From assembly GCA_013203065.1 (NCBI GenBank), contig JABMQV010000505.1, positions 1-7,798 of the forward strand: 7,798 nt of DNA. The letters run 5' to 3'. The number at the start of each line of letters is the position of its first letter. Position 1 is the first letter of the stretch. Source of the DNA: Desulfobacteraceae bacterium. GTDB lineage: Bacteria; Desulfobacterota; DSM-4660; Desulfatiglandales; Desulfatiglandaceae. Under the pieces are notes generated by a model, which was given only the letters and a program-made list of their open reading frames with translations, was not told the origin of the DNA and made no database searches. Positions 1-4,947 of the stretch are shown here, piece by piece. A program made the position numbers and the translations under genes.

Positions 1-258
1 AAATTCCCACGGGCCGGGATAGCCCTTTGTTAGTTCTGCCTTTCGCTCCGGTGGTGAGAAAAAGAGAAAAATGTCCAGATCGTCTTGATTATCTTGGGAG
101 GATTTGAAATCTGAGGCTATTCCCAGGGTACGCCGGAGGAGTTTCTGATAGAGGTTCATGGCCCTTTCCAGGCCAATTTCTCTCCCGAGCCGAGTCTTCA
201 CCCTCCCTGCCTCAGGGTATTTCAGAAACACTATGAGGGCTTTACGAGGAAGTGCCAT
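1..258 (-). CDS. DUF2064 / CofC-like glycosyltransferase, N-terminal part (runs off the window)
   Basis: Translating the minus strand from the ATG at 258 gives 86 residues with no stop before the window edge, so the 3' end is missing. Residues 7-25 contain the hallmark N-terminal segment of the family (ALIVFLKYPEAGRVKTRLG), with the basic KTRL stretch that in GT-A-fold enzymes sits at the nucleotide-sugar site. An amphipathic segment (ERAMNLYQKLLRRTL) follows, as in the TIGR04282/DUF2064 family, whose full members are roughly 200-230 residues. Members are predicted GT-A glycosyltransferases or nucleotidyltransferases; the substrate is not known to me. There is no good ribosome site directly before the ATG. 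It starts three bases after the TAG of the upstream methyltransferase fragment and in the same frame, so translation is probably coupled to that ORF. Family assignment is fairly secure; exact function is not. Confidence 0.8.
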   Translation of the reverse strand, partial: MALPRKALIVFLKYPEAGRVKTRLGREIGLERAMNLYQKLLRRTLGIASDFKSSQDNQDDLDIFLFFSPPERKAELTKGYPGPWEF

Positions 259-261
259 TGC

Positions 262-516
262 CTAGCGTGTTCTTTGGTTTGCATGCCTCCGGGCCGCCCT
301 GGGGACCCGGGCATCGCCACACCCGAGATCCACAAGGATGTCCCACCGATTCATGGATACGGCATTCAGGAAGGTTTGGATCATGTCTCGAGAGGTAGCG
401 ACAAATGGTGCTCCTCCGGTGACCGGAAGTGCCTCCCCTGCCGCTACCACGTACAAGAGCTTCAGGCTGAAAAGCATACCCGCCAGTATCAAGAAAATAT
501 AAGCCCAGGTTGGCAT
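262..516 (-). pseudogene. Truncated membrane-anchored class I SAM-dependent methyltransferase
   Basis: This 84-residue ORF starts at an ATG (516) with a good ribosome site (GGAGGG, 5 nt spacer). Residues 4-27 form a hydrophobic membrane segment (YIFLILAGMLFSLKLLYVVAA). A linker and then SAM-binding motif I follow (LVDLGCGDARV, about residues 62-72). The family I recall (hydrophobic N-terminus, a stretch like LPVTGGAPFVATS, then VDLGCGDGRV) continues for well over 100 more residues with the rest of the Rossmann fold. Here it ends 15 residues after the motif (RAARRHANQRTR, then TAG). Without motifs II-IV it cannot be a working methyltransferase, so I read it as an N-terminal remnant, probably from an internal deletion. 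It is still preceded by a strong promoter and may be translated as a short membrane peptide. The stop is followed in the same frame by GCA and the ATG of the glycosyltransferase, so stop readthrough would give an anchored fusion. A sequencing or assembly error is an alternative. Confidence 0.65.
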
Positions 517-553
517 CCCATCCCTCCGCGTTTCCGTAGCCGTTCACGCCTAT

Positions 554-582
554 CTTATAAACGATTGCCGGGAGCCTGTCAA
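554..582 (-). promoter_or_regulatory. Near-consensus sigma-70 promoter of the minus-strand pair
   Basis: Read on the minus strand, TTGACA (582-577) is followed by exactly 17 bases and TATAAG (559-554), matching the consensus at 6/6 and 5/6 positions. Predicted transcription starts near 547, leaving a leader of about 30 nt before the ATG at 516. It would drive the methyltransferase remnant and the DUF2064 glycosyltransferase. Confidence 0.75.
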
Positions 583-626
583 AGTTTGCCCTATTGCTCC
601 CCGCGGCCCACTTGCGAAAGATACCC

Positions 627-638
627 TTCAGATCTGAA
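627..638. promoter_or_regulatory. Perfect 12-bp palindrome TTCAGATCTGAA in the divergent spacer
   Basis: TTCAGATCTGAA equals its own reverse complement. It lies between the divergently read methyltransferase remnant and the GuaA-like gene, about 45 bp upstream of the minus-strand -35 box. Its position suits an operator for a dimeric regulator, but no regulator gene is visible nearby and 12-bp palindromes do occur by chance. Function is inference only. Confidence 0.3.
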
Positions 639-649
639 AAATAGAAAAT

Positions 650-664
650 AGCCCTTTCAGGGCT
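650..664. repeat. Small GC hairpin AGCCCT-TTC-AGGGCT
   Basis: A perfect 6-bp inverted repeat with a 3-nt loop. On the minus strand it is followed by an A/T-rich run (ATTTTCTATTTTT), so it could act as a weak intrinsic terminator against antisense transcripts coming from the GuaA-like gene. On the plus strand it would lie in the leader of that gene. The short stem makes either role uncertain. Confidence 0.25.
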
Positions 665-743
665 TGCTTTTGGAGGCAAAATCTCCTAATAGTAGAAAAG
701 AAGTTCAACTTGGCGGATGCGAGAACCATTTTCTATACACCAC

Positions 744-750
744 GGGGAGG
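744..750 (+). promoter_or_regulatory. Ribosome binding site deciding the GuaA-like start
   Basis: GGGGAGG ends five bases before the ATG at 756 and fixes that codon as the start over the in-frame ATG at 717, 13 codons upstream. Homology to GuaA-type subunits also begins only after 756. Confidence 0.7.
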
Positions 751-755
751 GCCCT

Positions 756-1721
756 ATGGAAATCGAAGAAGTGAGACTGGAGAATTTGGATGTGGAAGGG
801 TTTATAAGCGAACAAGTGGAGGACATCTCTTCTACCGTGGGGAACGGCCTGGCTGTCAACGCCCTGTCGGGTGGTGTCGACTCTTCGACCGTTACCATGA
901 TTGCCCACAAGGCCTTGGGCGACAGGCTCAAAACATACTTCATTGACAGCGGGTTGATGAGAGAAGATGAACCGGAACATATTGCCGGACTATTCAGAGA
1001 TCTGGGAGTTCATGTGGACCTCATTGACGCAAAGGACCGTTTCCTTGACGCACTGAAGGGGGTATTGGATCCTGAAGAAAAAAGAGAGGCTATTACCCAT
1101 ACCTTTTATGCAATCGTGTTTGCAGAACTCGCCAAGAAATCCGGGGCAAAGTATGTCCTCCAGGGAACAAATTTTACAGATGTGGAGGAGACAGTTGCGG
1201 GGATCAAGAGGCAGCATAATATTATTGAACAACTGGGAATTGATCCGGAAAAGGAGTATGGATATAAGATCATTGAACCCCTGATACAGCTTAGGAAACC
1301 GGCAATAAGGGCCCTCGGAAAACAACTTGCCCTGCCCCGAGAGCTCTATAGCAGACCCCCGTTTCCCGGACCTGCCCTGGCTGCGAGGATCATCGGAGAG
1401 GTCACCGGTGAGAGAATAGAAACCGTAAGAAAAGCAACCAAGGTAGTCGAAGAAGAATTGTGTGATACGGGAGCTTTTCAATACCTGGCGATTCTTCATC
1501 AAGACAGGGTCACCGGGATTAGGAATGGAAAAAGAGACTACGGTCTACAGATAGAGGTAAGATGCTGGGATAGCGAAGACGCCATAACCGGCTCGCCCAC
1601 AAACCTCCCCTATGAAACCCTGAGTGGGTTAGCAGAACGAATAACGGGAGAAGTACCGGGAGTTGTAAGCGTAACCTACAGCATAAGCAAGAAACCGCCT
1701 TCAACAATAGAAGCTGTCTAG
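756..1721 (+). CDS. Stand-alone GMP synthase subunit B-like ATP pyrophosphatase (GuaA C-terminal half homologue)
   Basis: The product of 321 residues matches the ATP-pyrophosphatase plus dimerisation half of GMP synthase and lacks the glutaminase domain, as in the two-subunit archaeal-type enzyme. Visible features are the PP-loop SGGVDSS (residues 38-44), which binds ATP phosphates; LQGTNFTDVEE (about 135-145); PPFPGPALAARIIGEV (about 201-216); and the C-terminal KKPPSTIE (about 312-319), where GMP synthases end KPPATIEWE. In GMP synthase this half adenylylates XMP and aminates it with ammonia. The XMP lid KSHHNVGGLP is replaced by KRQHNIIEQLG, FPGPGL is FPGPAL, and the terminal YDIT is YSIS, so the substrate may not be XMP. 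Such proteins are often labelled 'ExsB family' or GuaA-like. The ATG at 756 is chosen because GGGGAGG lies 5 nt upstream; an in-frame ATG at 717 has no usable ribosome site. No glutaminase partner is in the window. I am sure of the fold and unsure of the reaction. Confidence 0.85.
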   Translation: MEIEEVRLENLDVEGFISEQVEDISSTVGNGLAVNALSGGVDSSTVTMIAHKALGDRLKTYFIDSGLMREDEPEHIAGLFRDLGVHVDLIDAKDRFLDALKGVLDPEEKREAITHTFYAIVFAELAKKSGAKYVLQGTNFTDVEETVAGIKRQHNIIEQLGIDPEKEYGYKIIEPLIQLRKPAIRALGKQLALPRELYSRPPFPGPALAARIIGEVTGERIETVRKATKVVEEELCDTGAFQYLAILHQDRVTGIRNGKRDYGLQIEVRCWDSEDAITGSPTNLPYETLSGLAERITGEVPGVVSVTYSISKKPPSTIEAV

Positions 1722-1775
1722 TTTTGATTTTGAGATCTCTTTCAAGAGCCTTTTACTCTCACCGCGGAGACAGGC

Positions 1776-1795
1776 GAGGAGGATTGATGTGGTAA
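1776..1795 (+). other. Strong Shine-Dalgarno followed by a two-codon ORF (Met-Trp-stop)
   Basis: In the 116-bp spacer between the GuaA-like gene and the PRC-barrel gene, GAGGAGG (1776-1782) precedes ATG-TGG-TAA (1787-1795) by 4 nt. This is about 50 nt ahead of the real PRC start and its own GGAGG. It could be a minimal leader ORF or ribosome standby site, or a leftover of a lost start. A GTG at 1789 also sits well for this site and opens a 60-codon frame overlapping the PRC gene, but that frame shows no protein-like features. Confidence 0.25.
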
Positions 1796-1837
1796 GAGTA
1801 GGAACGACTACAAAAAACTGTTTTGTGGAGGCAAAAA

Positions 1838-2440
1838 ATGGATATACCCCTCGGTGCAAATGTGGAGTGTTCGGACGGCCCGGTTGGCACTTTGACAAAC
1901 ATAATTCTCAATCCAGCAACCGAGACCGTTACACACCTGGTCGTAAACGAGCACGGCTTTGCCGGCTCTGAACGGTTGGTCAGTGAGGATTTCGTAAAGG
2001 AAACAACACAGGATACTATCTTCCTGTCCATCAGCAAGGAGGAATTTCAAAGTTTGGAGGATTTTGTGCAGACCGAATTTCTCCCCTCGGACATCCCTGC
2101 CTTTATGGCTGATGGATACCTTGCGTGGCCAATGCAGGAATGGGTTCCACCGATTTTACAACACGAGGCGGTCCCGCCTGGAGAGTTCTCGGTCCGGAAG
2201 GGAGCAAAGGTCTGTGCATTGGACGGACATGTCGGACGGGTCGACGAGTTTCTGGTTGAAAAGGAAAACGGCCACATCACCCATCTGATCCTAAGGGAAG
2301 GTCATTTATGGGATAAAAAAGATGTGTCCATCCCCGTTGATCAGATCGACAGATACGAAGACAAATGCGTGTATCTGAAGATGGACAAAAAATCCGTTGA
2401 AGAACTTCCAGATATCCGCATAGATAGGGGAAAGAAGTAG
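1838..2440 (+). CDS. Two-domain PRC-barrel protein
   Basis: The product of 200 residues carries two PRC-barrel-like units. Unit 1 spans about residues 1-66 (IPLGANVECSDGPVGTL, then THLVVNEHG and a RLVSEDFV strand). Unit 2 spans about 117-190 (FSVRKGAKVCALDGHVGRV, then HITHLILREGHLW, then DVSIPVDQI). An acidic and hydrophobic linker joins them (about 76-114, with WPMQEWVPP). Each unit shows the family pattern G-x-V-x-x-x-D-G-x-V-G followed by a 'hydrophobic-THL' strand and a 'hydrophobic-P-x-x' strand. PRC barrels are small beta-barrels found in photosynthetic reaction centre subunit H and in RimM, where they bind RNA-processing partners or proteins; many free-standing ones have no known role. 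There is no signal peptide or membrane segment, so it is probably cytoplasmic. The ATG at 1838 is chosen for the GGAGG at 1827-1831 (6 nt spacer). No clear terminator separates it from the GuaA-like gene, so co-transcription is possible. Confidence 0.85.
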   Translation: MDIPLGANVECSDGPVGTLTNIILNPATETVTHLVVNEHGFAGSERLVSEDFVKETTQDTIFLSISKEEFQSLEDFVQTEFLPSDIPAFMADGYLAWPMQEWVPPILQHEAVPPGEFSVRKGAKVCALDGHVGRVDEFLVEKENGHITHLILREGHLWDKKDVSIPVDQIDRYEDKCVYLKMDKKSVEELPDIRIDRGKK

Positions 2441-2494
2441 TGTAAACGCATCTCTGCGGCAAGGCGTCAAAAATAGGCTAAGGGTGGTATTTTT

Positions 2495-2523
2495 TTGACC
2501 CAATGTGGCATCTGTGCTACACT
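2495..2523 (+). promoter_or_regulatory. Strong extended -10 sigma-70 promoter at the head of a gene-free region
   Basis: TTGACC (2495-2500), a 17-nt spacer and TACACT (2518-2523), preceded by TGC, the extended -10 TGn motif. Transcription would begin near 2530. No open reading frame with a ribosome site follows, yet a strong terminator lies at 2839-2872. The -35 box lies in the right half of an imperfect inverted repeat (GTCAAAAATA at 2467-2476, TATTTTTTTGAC at 2488-2499). Confidence 0.6.
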
Positions 2524-2681
2524 TTTCACTTCAGGGCTTTCGCAACAATCAACCTAACTATCCGAAGTTTATAGCGATATTTTTTATCGGTCAAAATGGC
2601 AAGGATTTTGCATATTTATTGAACAAAGTGTCTTCGCTGATCTTTGAAATGTGCACACATGATAAAACTGTCGTTAATACC

Positions 2682-2702
2682 TTAAGTGCCATTGGCACTT
2701 AA
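2682..2702. promoter_or_regulatory. Perfect long palindrome (10-bp arms, 1-bp centre)
   Basis: Arms TTAAGTGCCA and TGGCACTTAA flank a single T. The symmetry and lack of a natural loop favour a binding site for a dimeric protein over an RNA hairpin, although a 9-bp stem with an ATT loop is possible. It overlaps the first -24/-12 element and lies about 190 bp before the second, within the usual distance of enhancer sites used by sigma-54 activators. It could also be an ordinary repressor operator. Confidence 0.5.
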
Positions 2703-2708
2703 TTGGCT
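2692..2708 (+). promoter_or_regulatory. Sigma-54-like -24/-12 element, upstream copy
   Basis: TTGGCACTTAATTGGCT has a perfect TTGGCAC -24 box and TGGCT at -12 (consensus TTGCW), with GG and GC exactly 10 nt apart; 11 of 14 constrained positions fit. Transcription would start near 2719 and meet the terminator at 2839-2872 after about 150 nt, so it would yield a short RNA or an attenuated ech leader. The -24 box is also half of the palindrome, so the match may be a by-product of that site. Confidence 0.35.
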
Positions 2709-2838
2709 TCTCGGATGCGCGTGCATCTTCTCTTTCTAGTATCTTTAAACATCAGGAGGAAAGATCAGTTACGAAGGGAATAACGGCATTGCGGGAAGCC
2801 ATATCTTGAACACCCCTCCATTTCGACCCCCTTGCACC

Positions 2839-2872
2839 AGGCAGAGCCATCAATTGGCTCTGCCTTTTTTTT
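2839..2872 (+). terminator. Strong rho-independent terminator
   Basis: AGGCAGAGCCA (2839-2849), a TCAAT loop and TGGCTCTGCCT (2855-2865) form a perfect 11-bp stem followed directly by a run of eight Ts (2865-2872). There is no T-run on the other strand, so it acts on plus-strand transcripts. It lies about 400 nt after the PRC stop codon and ends transcription before the ech promoters. Confidence 0.88.
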
Positions 2873-2883
2873 GCCTTTTCCGC

Positions 2884-2900
2884 TTGGCCGGCTGCTTGCT
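2884..2900 (+). promoter_or_regulatory. Sigma-54-like -24/-12 element upstream of the ech operon
   Basis: TTGGCCGGCTGCTTGCT keeps the invariant GG (2886-2887) and GC (2898-2899) at the required 10-nt separation, with an intact TTGCT -12 box; 11 of 14 constrained positions match. It sits just after the terminator, would start RNA near 2911 and would give an approximately 135-nt leader to echA. Group 4 hydrogenase and formate-linked operons are sigma-54 controlled in some bacteria (FhlA in E. coli), so the context is suitable. A small inverted repeat (CTTGC-TTC-GCAAG, 2895-2907) overlaps the -12 box. Confidence 0.4.
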
Positions 2901-2917
2901 TCGCAAGAAACAGACCC

Positions 2918-2946
2918 TTGACACCAAGCCACCTTTACCTTATCCT
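2918..2946 (+). promoter_or_regulatory. Sigma-70-like promoter of the ech operon
   Basis: TTGACA (2918-2923), 17 nt, TATCCT (2941-2946), matching at 6/6 and 4/6. Transcription would begin near 2953, leaving a leader of about 90 nt before echA. It lies just downstream of the terminator and is the simplest constitutive promoter for the hydrogenase genes. Confidence 0.5.
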
Positions 2947-3045
2947 GCTGCTATTTCGAAAGGACTTATTGCCATGTTGTCCCTGGCATTTCATACCTGC
3001 CGGTGGTGCTACTTTACGCCATCGGGCTAGAGAAGCTGGGTCGTC

Positions 3046-4947
3046 ATGCTGAATACACTTCTTTTTGTCCTGATTCTTGGGCCCTTTATTGCCGCAGCCC
3101 TTTGTTTGATTATCAGAATCAGCCACATCCGTTCCTTTATCGTTCTTGCAATGGGCTGCCTGCTCGTCGCCGCTTCGCTCCTCCTCTTTACAAAAGGCCA
3201 CTTTTTCCACACACCCCCTCCGCTCCTGGGCATCCCAACCCACTGGTGGATTTTGTGGGGAGACGACATCCTTCTCTTTACCATGTTATATTACGGGTTC
3301 AAACACCGACACCTCCTCAGCAAAATCCTCATCATCTTCCAAATTGTATGCCTTGATTATTTTGAACTTTTTATAGTCGATCACAGCAAGACCTTCCCCC
3401 TCTTTGTTGCCGACAACCTCTCCCTTATCATGGTCCTTATCATATCCATCGTGGGTTCGCTTATCTGTGTATTCGCCATCCCTTACATGAATAAACACGA
3501 AGAAGACGAGGAGCTCAAAAAATCCAGACAGCCAAGGTTTTTCGCCTTTCTTCTGGTGATTATAGGGGCCATGAATGGTCTTGTCCTATCCAACAATATC
3601 ATCTTTATGTATATGTTTTTCGAGGTGACCACCCTGGGCTCCTTCATGCTGATCAGTCATGACCAAACCGAGACCGCTCTCAATAATGCGGTTCGGGCCC
3701 TTTGGATGAATTGCCTTGCCGGAGCAGCCTTTATCGTGGCCATGATCTGGGCCTACGTAACCCAGGGCACCGTTGACGCCCAAAAACTCATTCAGGCAGG
3801 CCACATGGGCGGGATCATGCTAACCCCGCTCGCCCTCCTGTGCTTCGCCGGTATGGTTAAGGCCGCCCAGATTCCATTTCAAAGCTGGCTCCTGGGGGCC
3901 ATGGTTGCCCCCACCCCCACCTCGGCCCTACTCCACTCAAGCACCATGGTCAAGGCTGGGGTTTACATCGCGCTTCGGTTTGCCCCCGGTTACGCAGGCA
4001 CCTTCCTGAGCCAGTGTCTGGCCGTATGCGGCGCCTTCACGTTCCTGGCCGCCTCCGCCATGGCGGTGAGTCAGAGCAACGGTAAAAAAATCCTTGCATA
4101 CTCCACCATTGGCAATTTGGGCCTCATCTTTGCCTGTGCCGGCATAAACACCCCCGCGGCCATCACCGCGGGGATTCTGTTGATTATATTCCACGCCTTT
4201 TCAAAGGCCCTGCTCTTTCTTTGTGTAGGAGATATTGAACAGCATATCGGCAGCCGCGACATCGAGGTTATGCGCGGGCTCTACGCCAAGATGCCCCGAA
4301 CAGCGATTGTGGCCCTGCTCGGGATCATCACAATGATGCTCCCCCCATTCGGCGTACTCTTGAGCAAATGGATGGCTATCGAGGCAGCATCCAAACATCT
4401 CTTCGTCATGGTCCTTCTGGCCGTGGGGAGTGCCTTTATGGTCATGTATTGGGCCAGGTGGGCCGGGATCTTGTTGAGCGCCCCATACGGATCGCGTGTG
4501 ACACCCGAAAGACAAGGGGTACTGACACGCCTTCCGCTTTTGGTTTTGGTGGGAGGTGCGGTAGTCCTGAGCCTGTGCGCCCCCTTACTCTATTCTAACC
4601 TCGTCGCTCCAATCCTCTCCGCCCCTTCCTTTTCGGTTCGGGCAGGGATATTCGATAATCCCACGGGAGCATTTCTGCTCTATCCGGTTATCCTGGTCCT
4701 CGGTTTGGGATTCATTTACGCCGTCTACGCCGCCAGGAAAGCCCGAAAGGCTCGCACCTCCGGCCCCTATCTGAGTGGTGCGCAAACAAAGGACCCAGAG
4801 TGGTTTGAAGGCCCCATGAGGAAACCGGTGGCCGTTTCGTCCCAAATTTACTACTTTGAATCCATCTTCGGTGAGGAGAGACTGACGGTCTGGTTTAACA
4901 TTTTCGGGGGAATGCTTCTGGCACTCCTCATAGGAGGGGCGCTGTGA
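3046..4947 (+). CDS. echA: Ech hydrogenase subunit A, antiporter-like (NuoL/MrpD family) membrane subunit
   Basis: The product has 633 residues, the usual length for EchA, and is built of many hydrophobic helices from residue 4 to the end. It belongs to the proton-conducting NuoL/M/N-MrpA/D family. Visible ion-path residues are the helix-5 glutamate in MFFEVTTLGS (E193), the helix-7 lysine in FAGMVKAAQIPFQSW (K272), the APTPTSALLHSSTMVKAG signature (about 289-305, with H297 and K303), and HAFSKALLFL (H383, K387). The C-terminal tail (WFEGPMRKP, YYFESIFGEE, then a last helix) resembles other EchA proteins. It forms the pumping arm that links ferredoxin/H+ redox chemistry to H+ or Na+ transport. 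The start is the first ATG after an in-frame TAG at 3028 and has only a weak ribosome site (GAGAAG, 10 nt away). Its TGA overlaps the echB GTG. Similarity to HyfB/HycC is expected, but the echABCDEF order decides the name. Confidence 0.93.
   Translation: MLNTLLFVLILGPFIAAALCLIIRISHIRSFIVLAMGCLLVAASLLLFTKGHFFHTPPPLLGIPTHWWILWGDDILLFTMLYYGFKHRHLLSKILIIFQIVCLDYFELFIVDHSKTFPLFVADNLSLIMVLIISIVGSLICVFAIPYMNKHEEDEELKKSRQPRFFAFLLVIIGAMNGLVLSNNIIFMYMFFEVTTLGSFMLISHDQTETALNNAVRALWMNCLAGAAFIVAMIWAYVTQGTVDAQKLIQAGHMGGIMLTPLALLCFAGMVKAAQIPFQSWLLGAMVAPTPTSALLHSSTMVKAGVYIALRFAPGYAGTFLSQCLAVCGAFTFLAASAMAVSQSNGKKILAYSTIGNLGLIFACAGINTPAAITAGILLIIFHAFSKALLFLCVGDIEQHIGSRDIEVMRGLYAKMPRTAIVALLGIITMMLPPFGVLLSKWMAIEAASKHLFVMVLLAVGSAFMVMYWARWAGILLSAPYGSRVTPERQGVLTRLPLLVLVGGAVVLSLCAPLLYSNLVAPILSAPSFSVRAGIFDNPTGAFLLYPVILVLGLGFIYAVYAARKARKARTSGPYLSGAQTKDPEWFEGPMRKPVAVSSQIYYFESIFGEERLTVWFNIFGGMLLALLIGGAL
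4152..4173. repeat. GC-rich inverted repeat inside echA
   Basis: CCCCGCGG (4152-4159) and CCGCGGGG (4166-4173) are perfect 8-bp arms around CCATCA. They would form a very stable mRNA hairpin within the codons for TPAAITAG, between transmembrane helices. It may slow ribosomes or may be incidental to alanine and proline codon choice. Confidence 0.3.

Larger units (their letters stand above)
2530..2872 (+). ncRNA. Candidate unannotated RNA between a promoter and an intrinsic terminator
   Basis: This stretch lies inside the 605-bp gap 2441-3045, where I find no convincing coding frame on either strand. It is bounded by an extended -10 promoter and a terminator with an 11-bp stem and eight Ts. 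It begins with a visibly A/T-rich section (2550-2690) and holds several inverted repeats: CGATA/TATCG (2575-2589), ATGTG/CACAT (2649-2660), TTAAGTGCCA/TGGCACTTAA (2682-2702) and GATGC/GCATC (2714-2727). It also has a purine-rich AGGAGGA (2754-2760) with no start codon behind it. I do not recognise tmRNA, RNase P RNA, 6S RNA, SRP RNA or a known riboswitch. It may instead be a long 3' UTR of the PRC gene plus a leader, or hold a tiny peptide gene such as the 22-codon frame 2715-2783, which lacks a ribosome site. Confidence 0.35.

Noticed and set aside
242..679. Open frame of 145 codons on the minus strand
   Set aside because: It overlaps the methyltransferase fragment in another frame, has no recognisable motif, and extends through the strong promoter at 554-582.
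717..755. Upstream start for the GuaA-like gene, adding 13 residues
   Set aside because: The ATG at 717 has no properly spaced ribosome site, whereas 756 has GGGGAGG five bases before it and homology begins after it.
1789..1971. GTG-started 60-codon frame behind a good ribosome site
   Set aside because: Most of it lies over the PRC-barrel gene in another frame, and its sequence is not protein-like. Only the ribosome site itself is kept as odd.
2441..2500. Terminator directly after the PRC gene
   Set aside because: There is a T-run (2489-2496), but the only stem next to it is A/T-only with a 12-nt loop and the nearby CGCA/TGCG stem is four pairs, so I do not call it.
2505..2702. 65-codon frame in the gap after the PRC gene
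   Set aside because: Its GTG start lies inside the extended -10 promoter spacer with no ribosome site. I recognise no family, and the end falls exactly on the palindrome.
2806..3030. 74-codon frame before echA
   Set aside because: It begins with TTG without a ribosome site and reads through the terminator hairpin and T-run.
3003..3356. 117-codon frame starting with a hydrophobic stretch just before echA
   Set aside because: The hydrophobic start (VLLYAIGLEKLGRHAE) hinted at a membrane gene remnant, but the rest is the echA sequence in another frame and there is no ribosome site.
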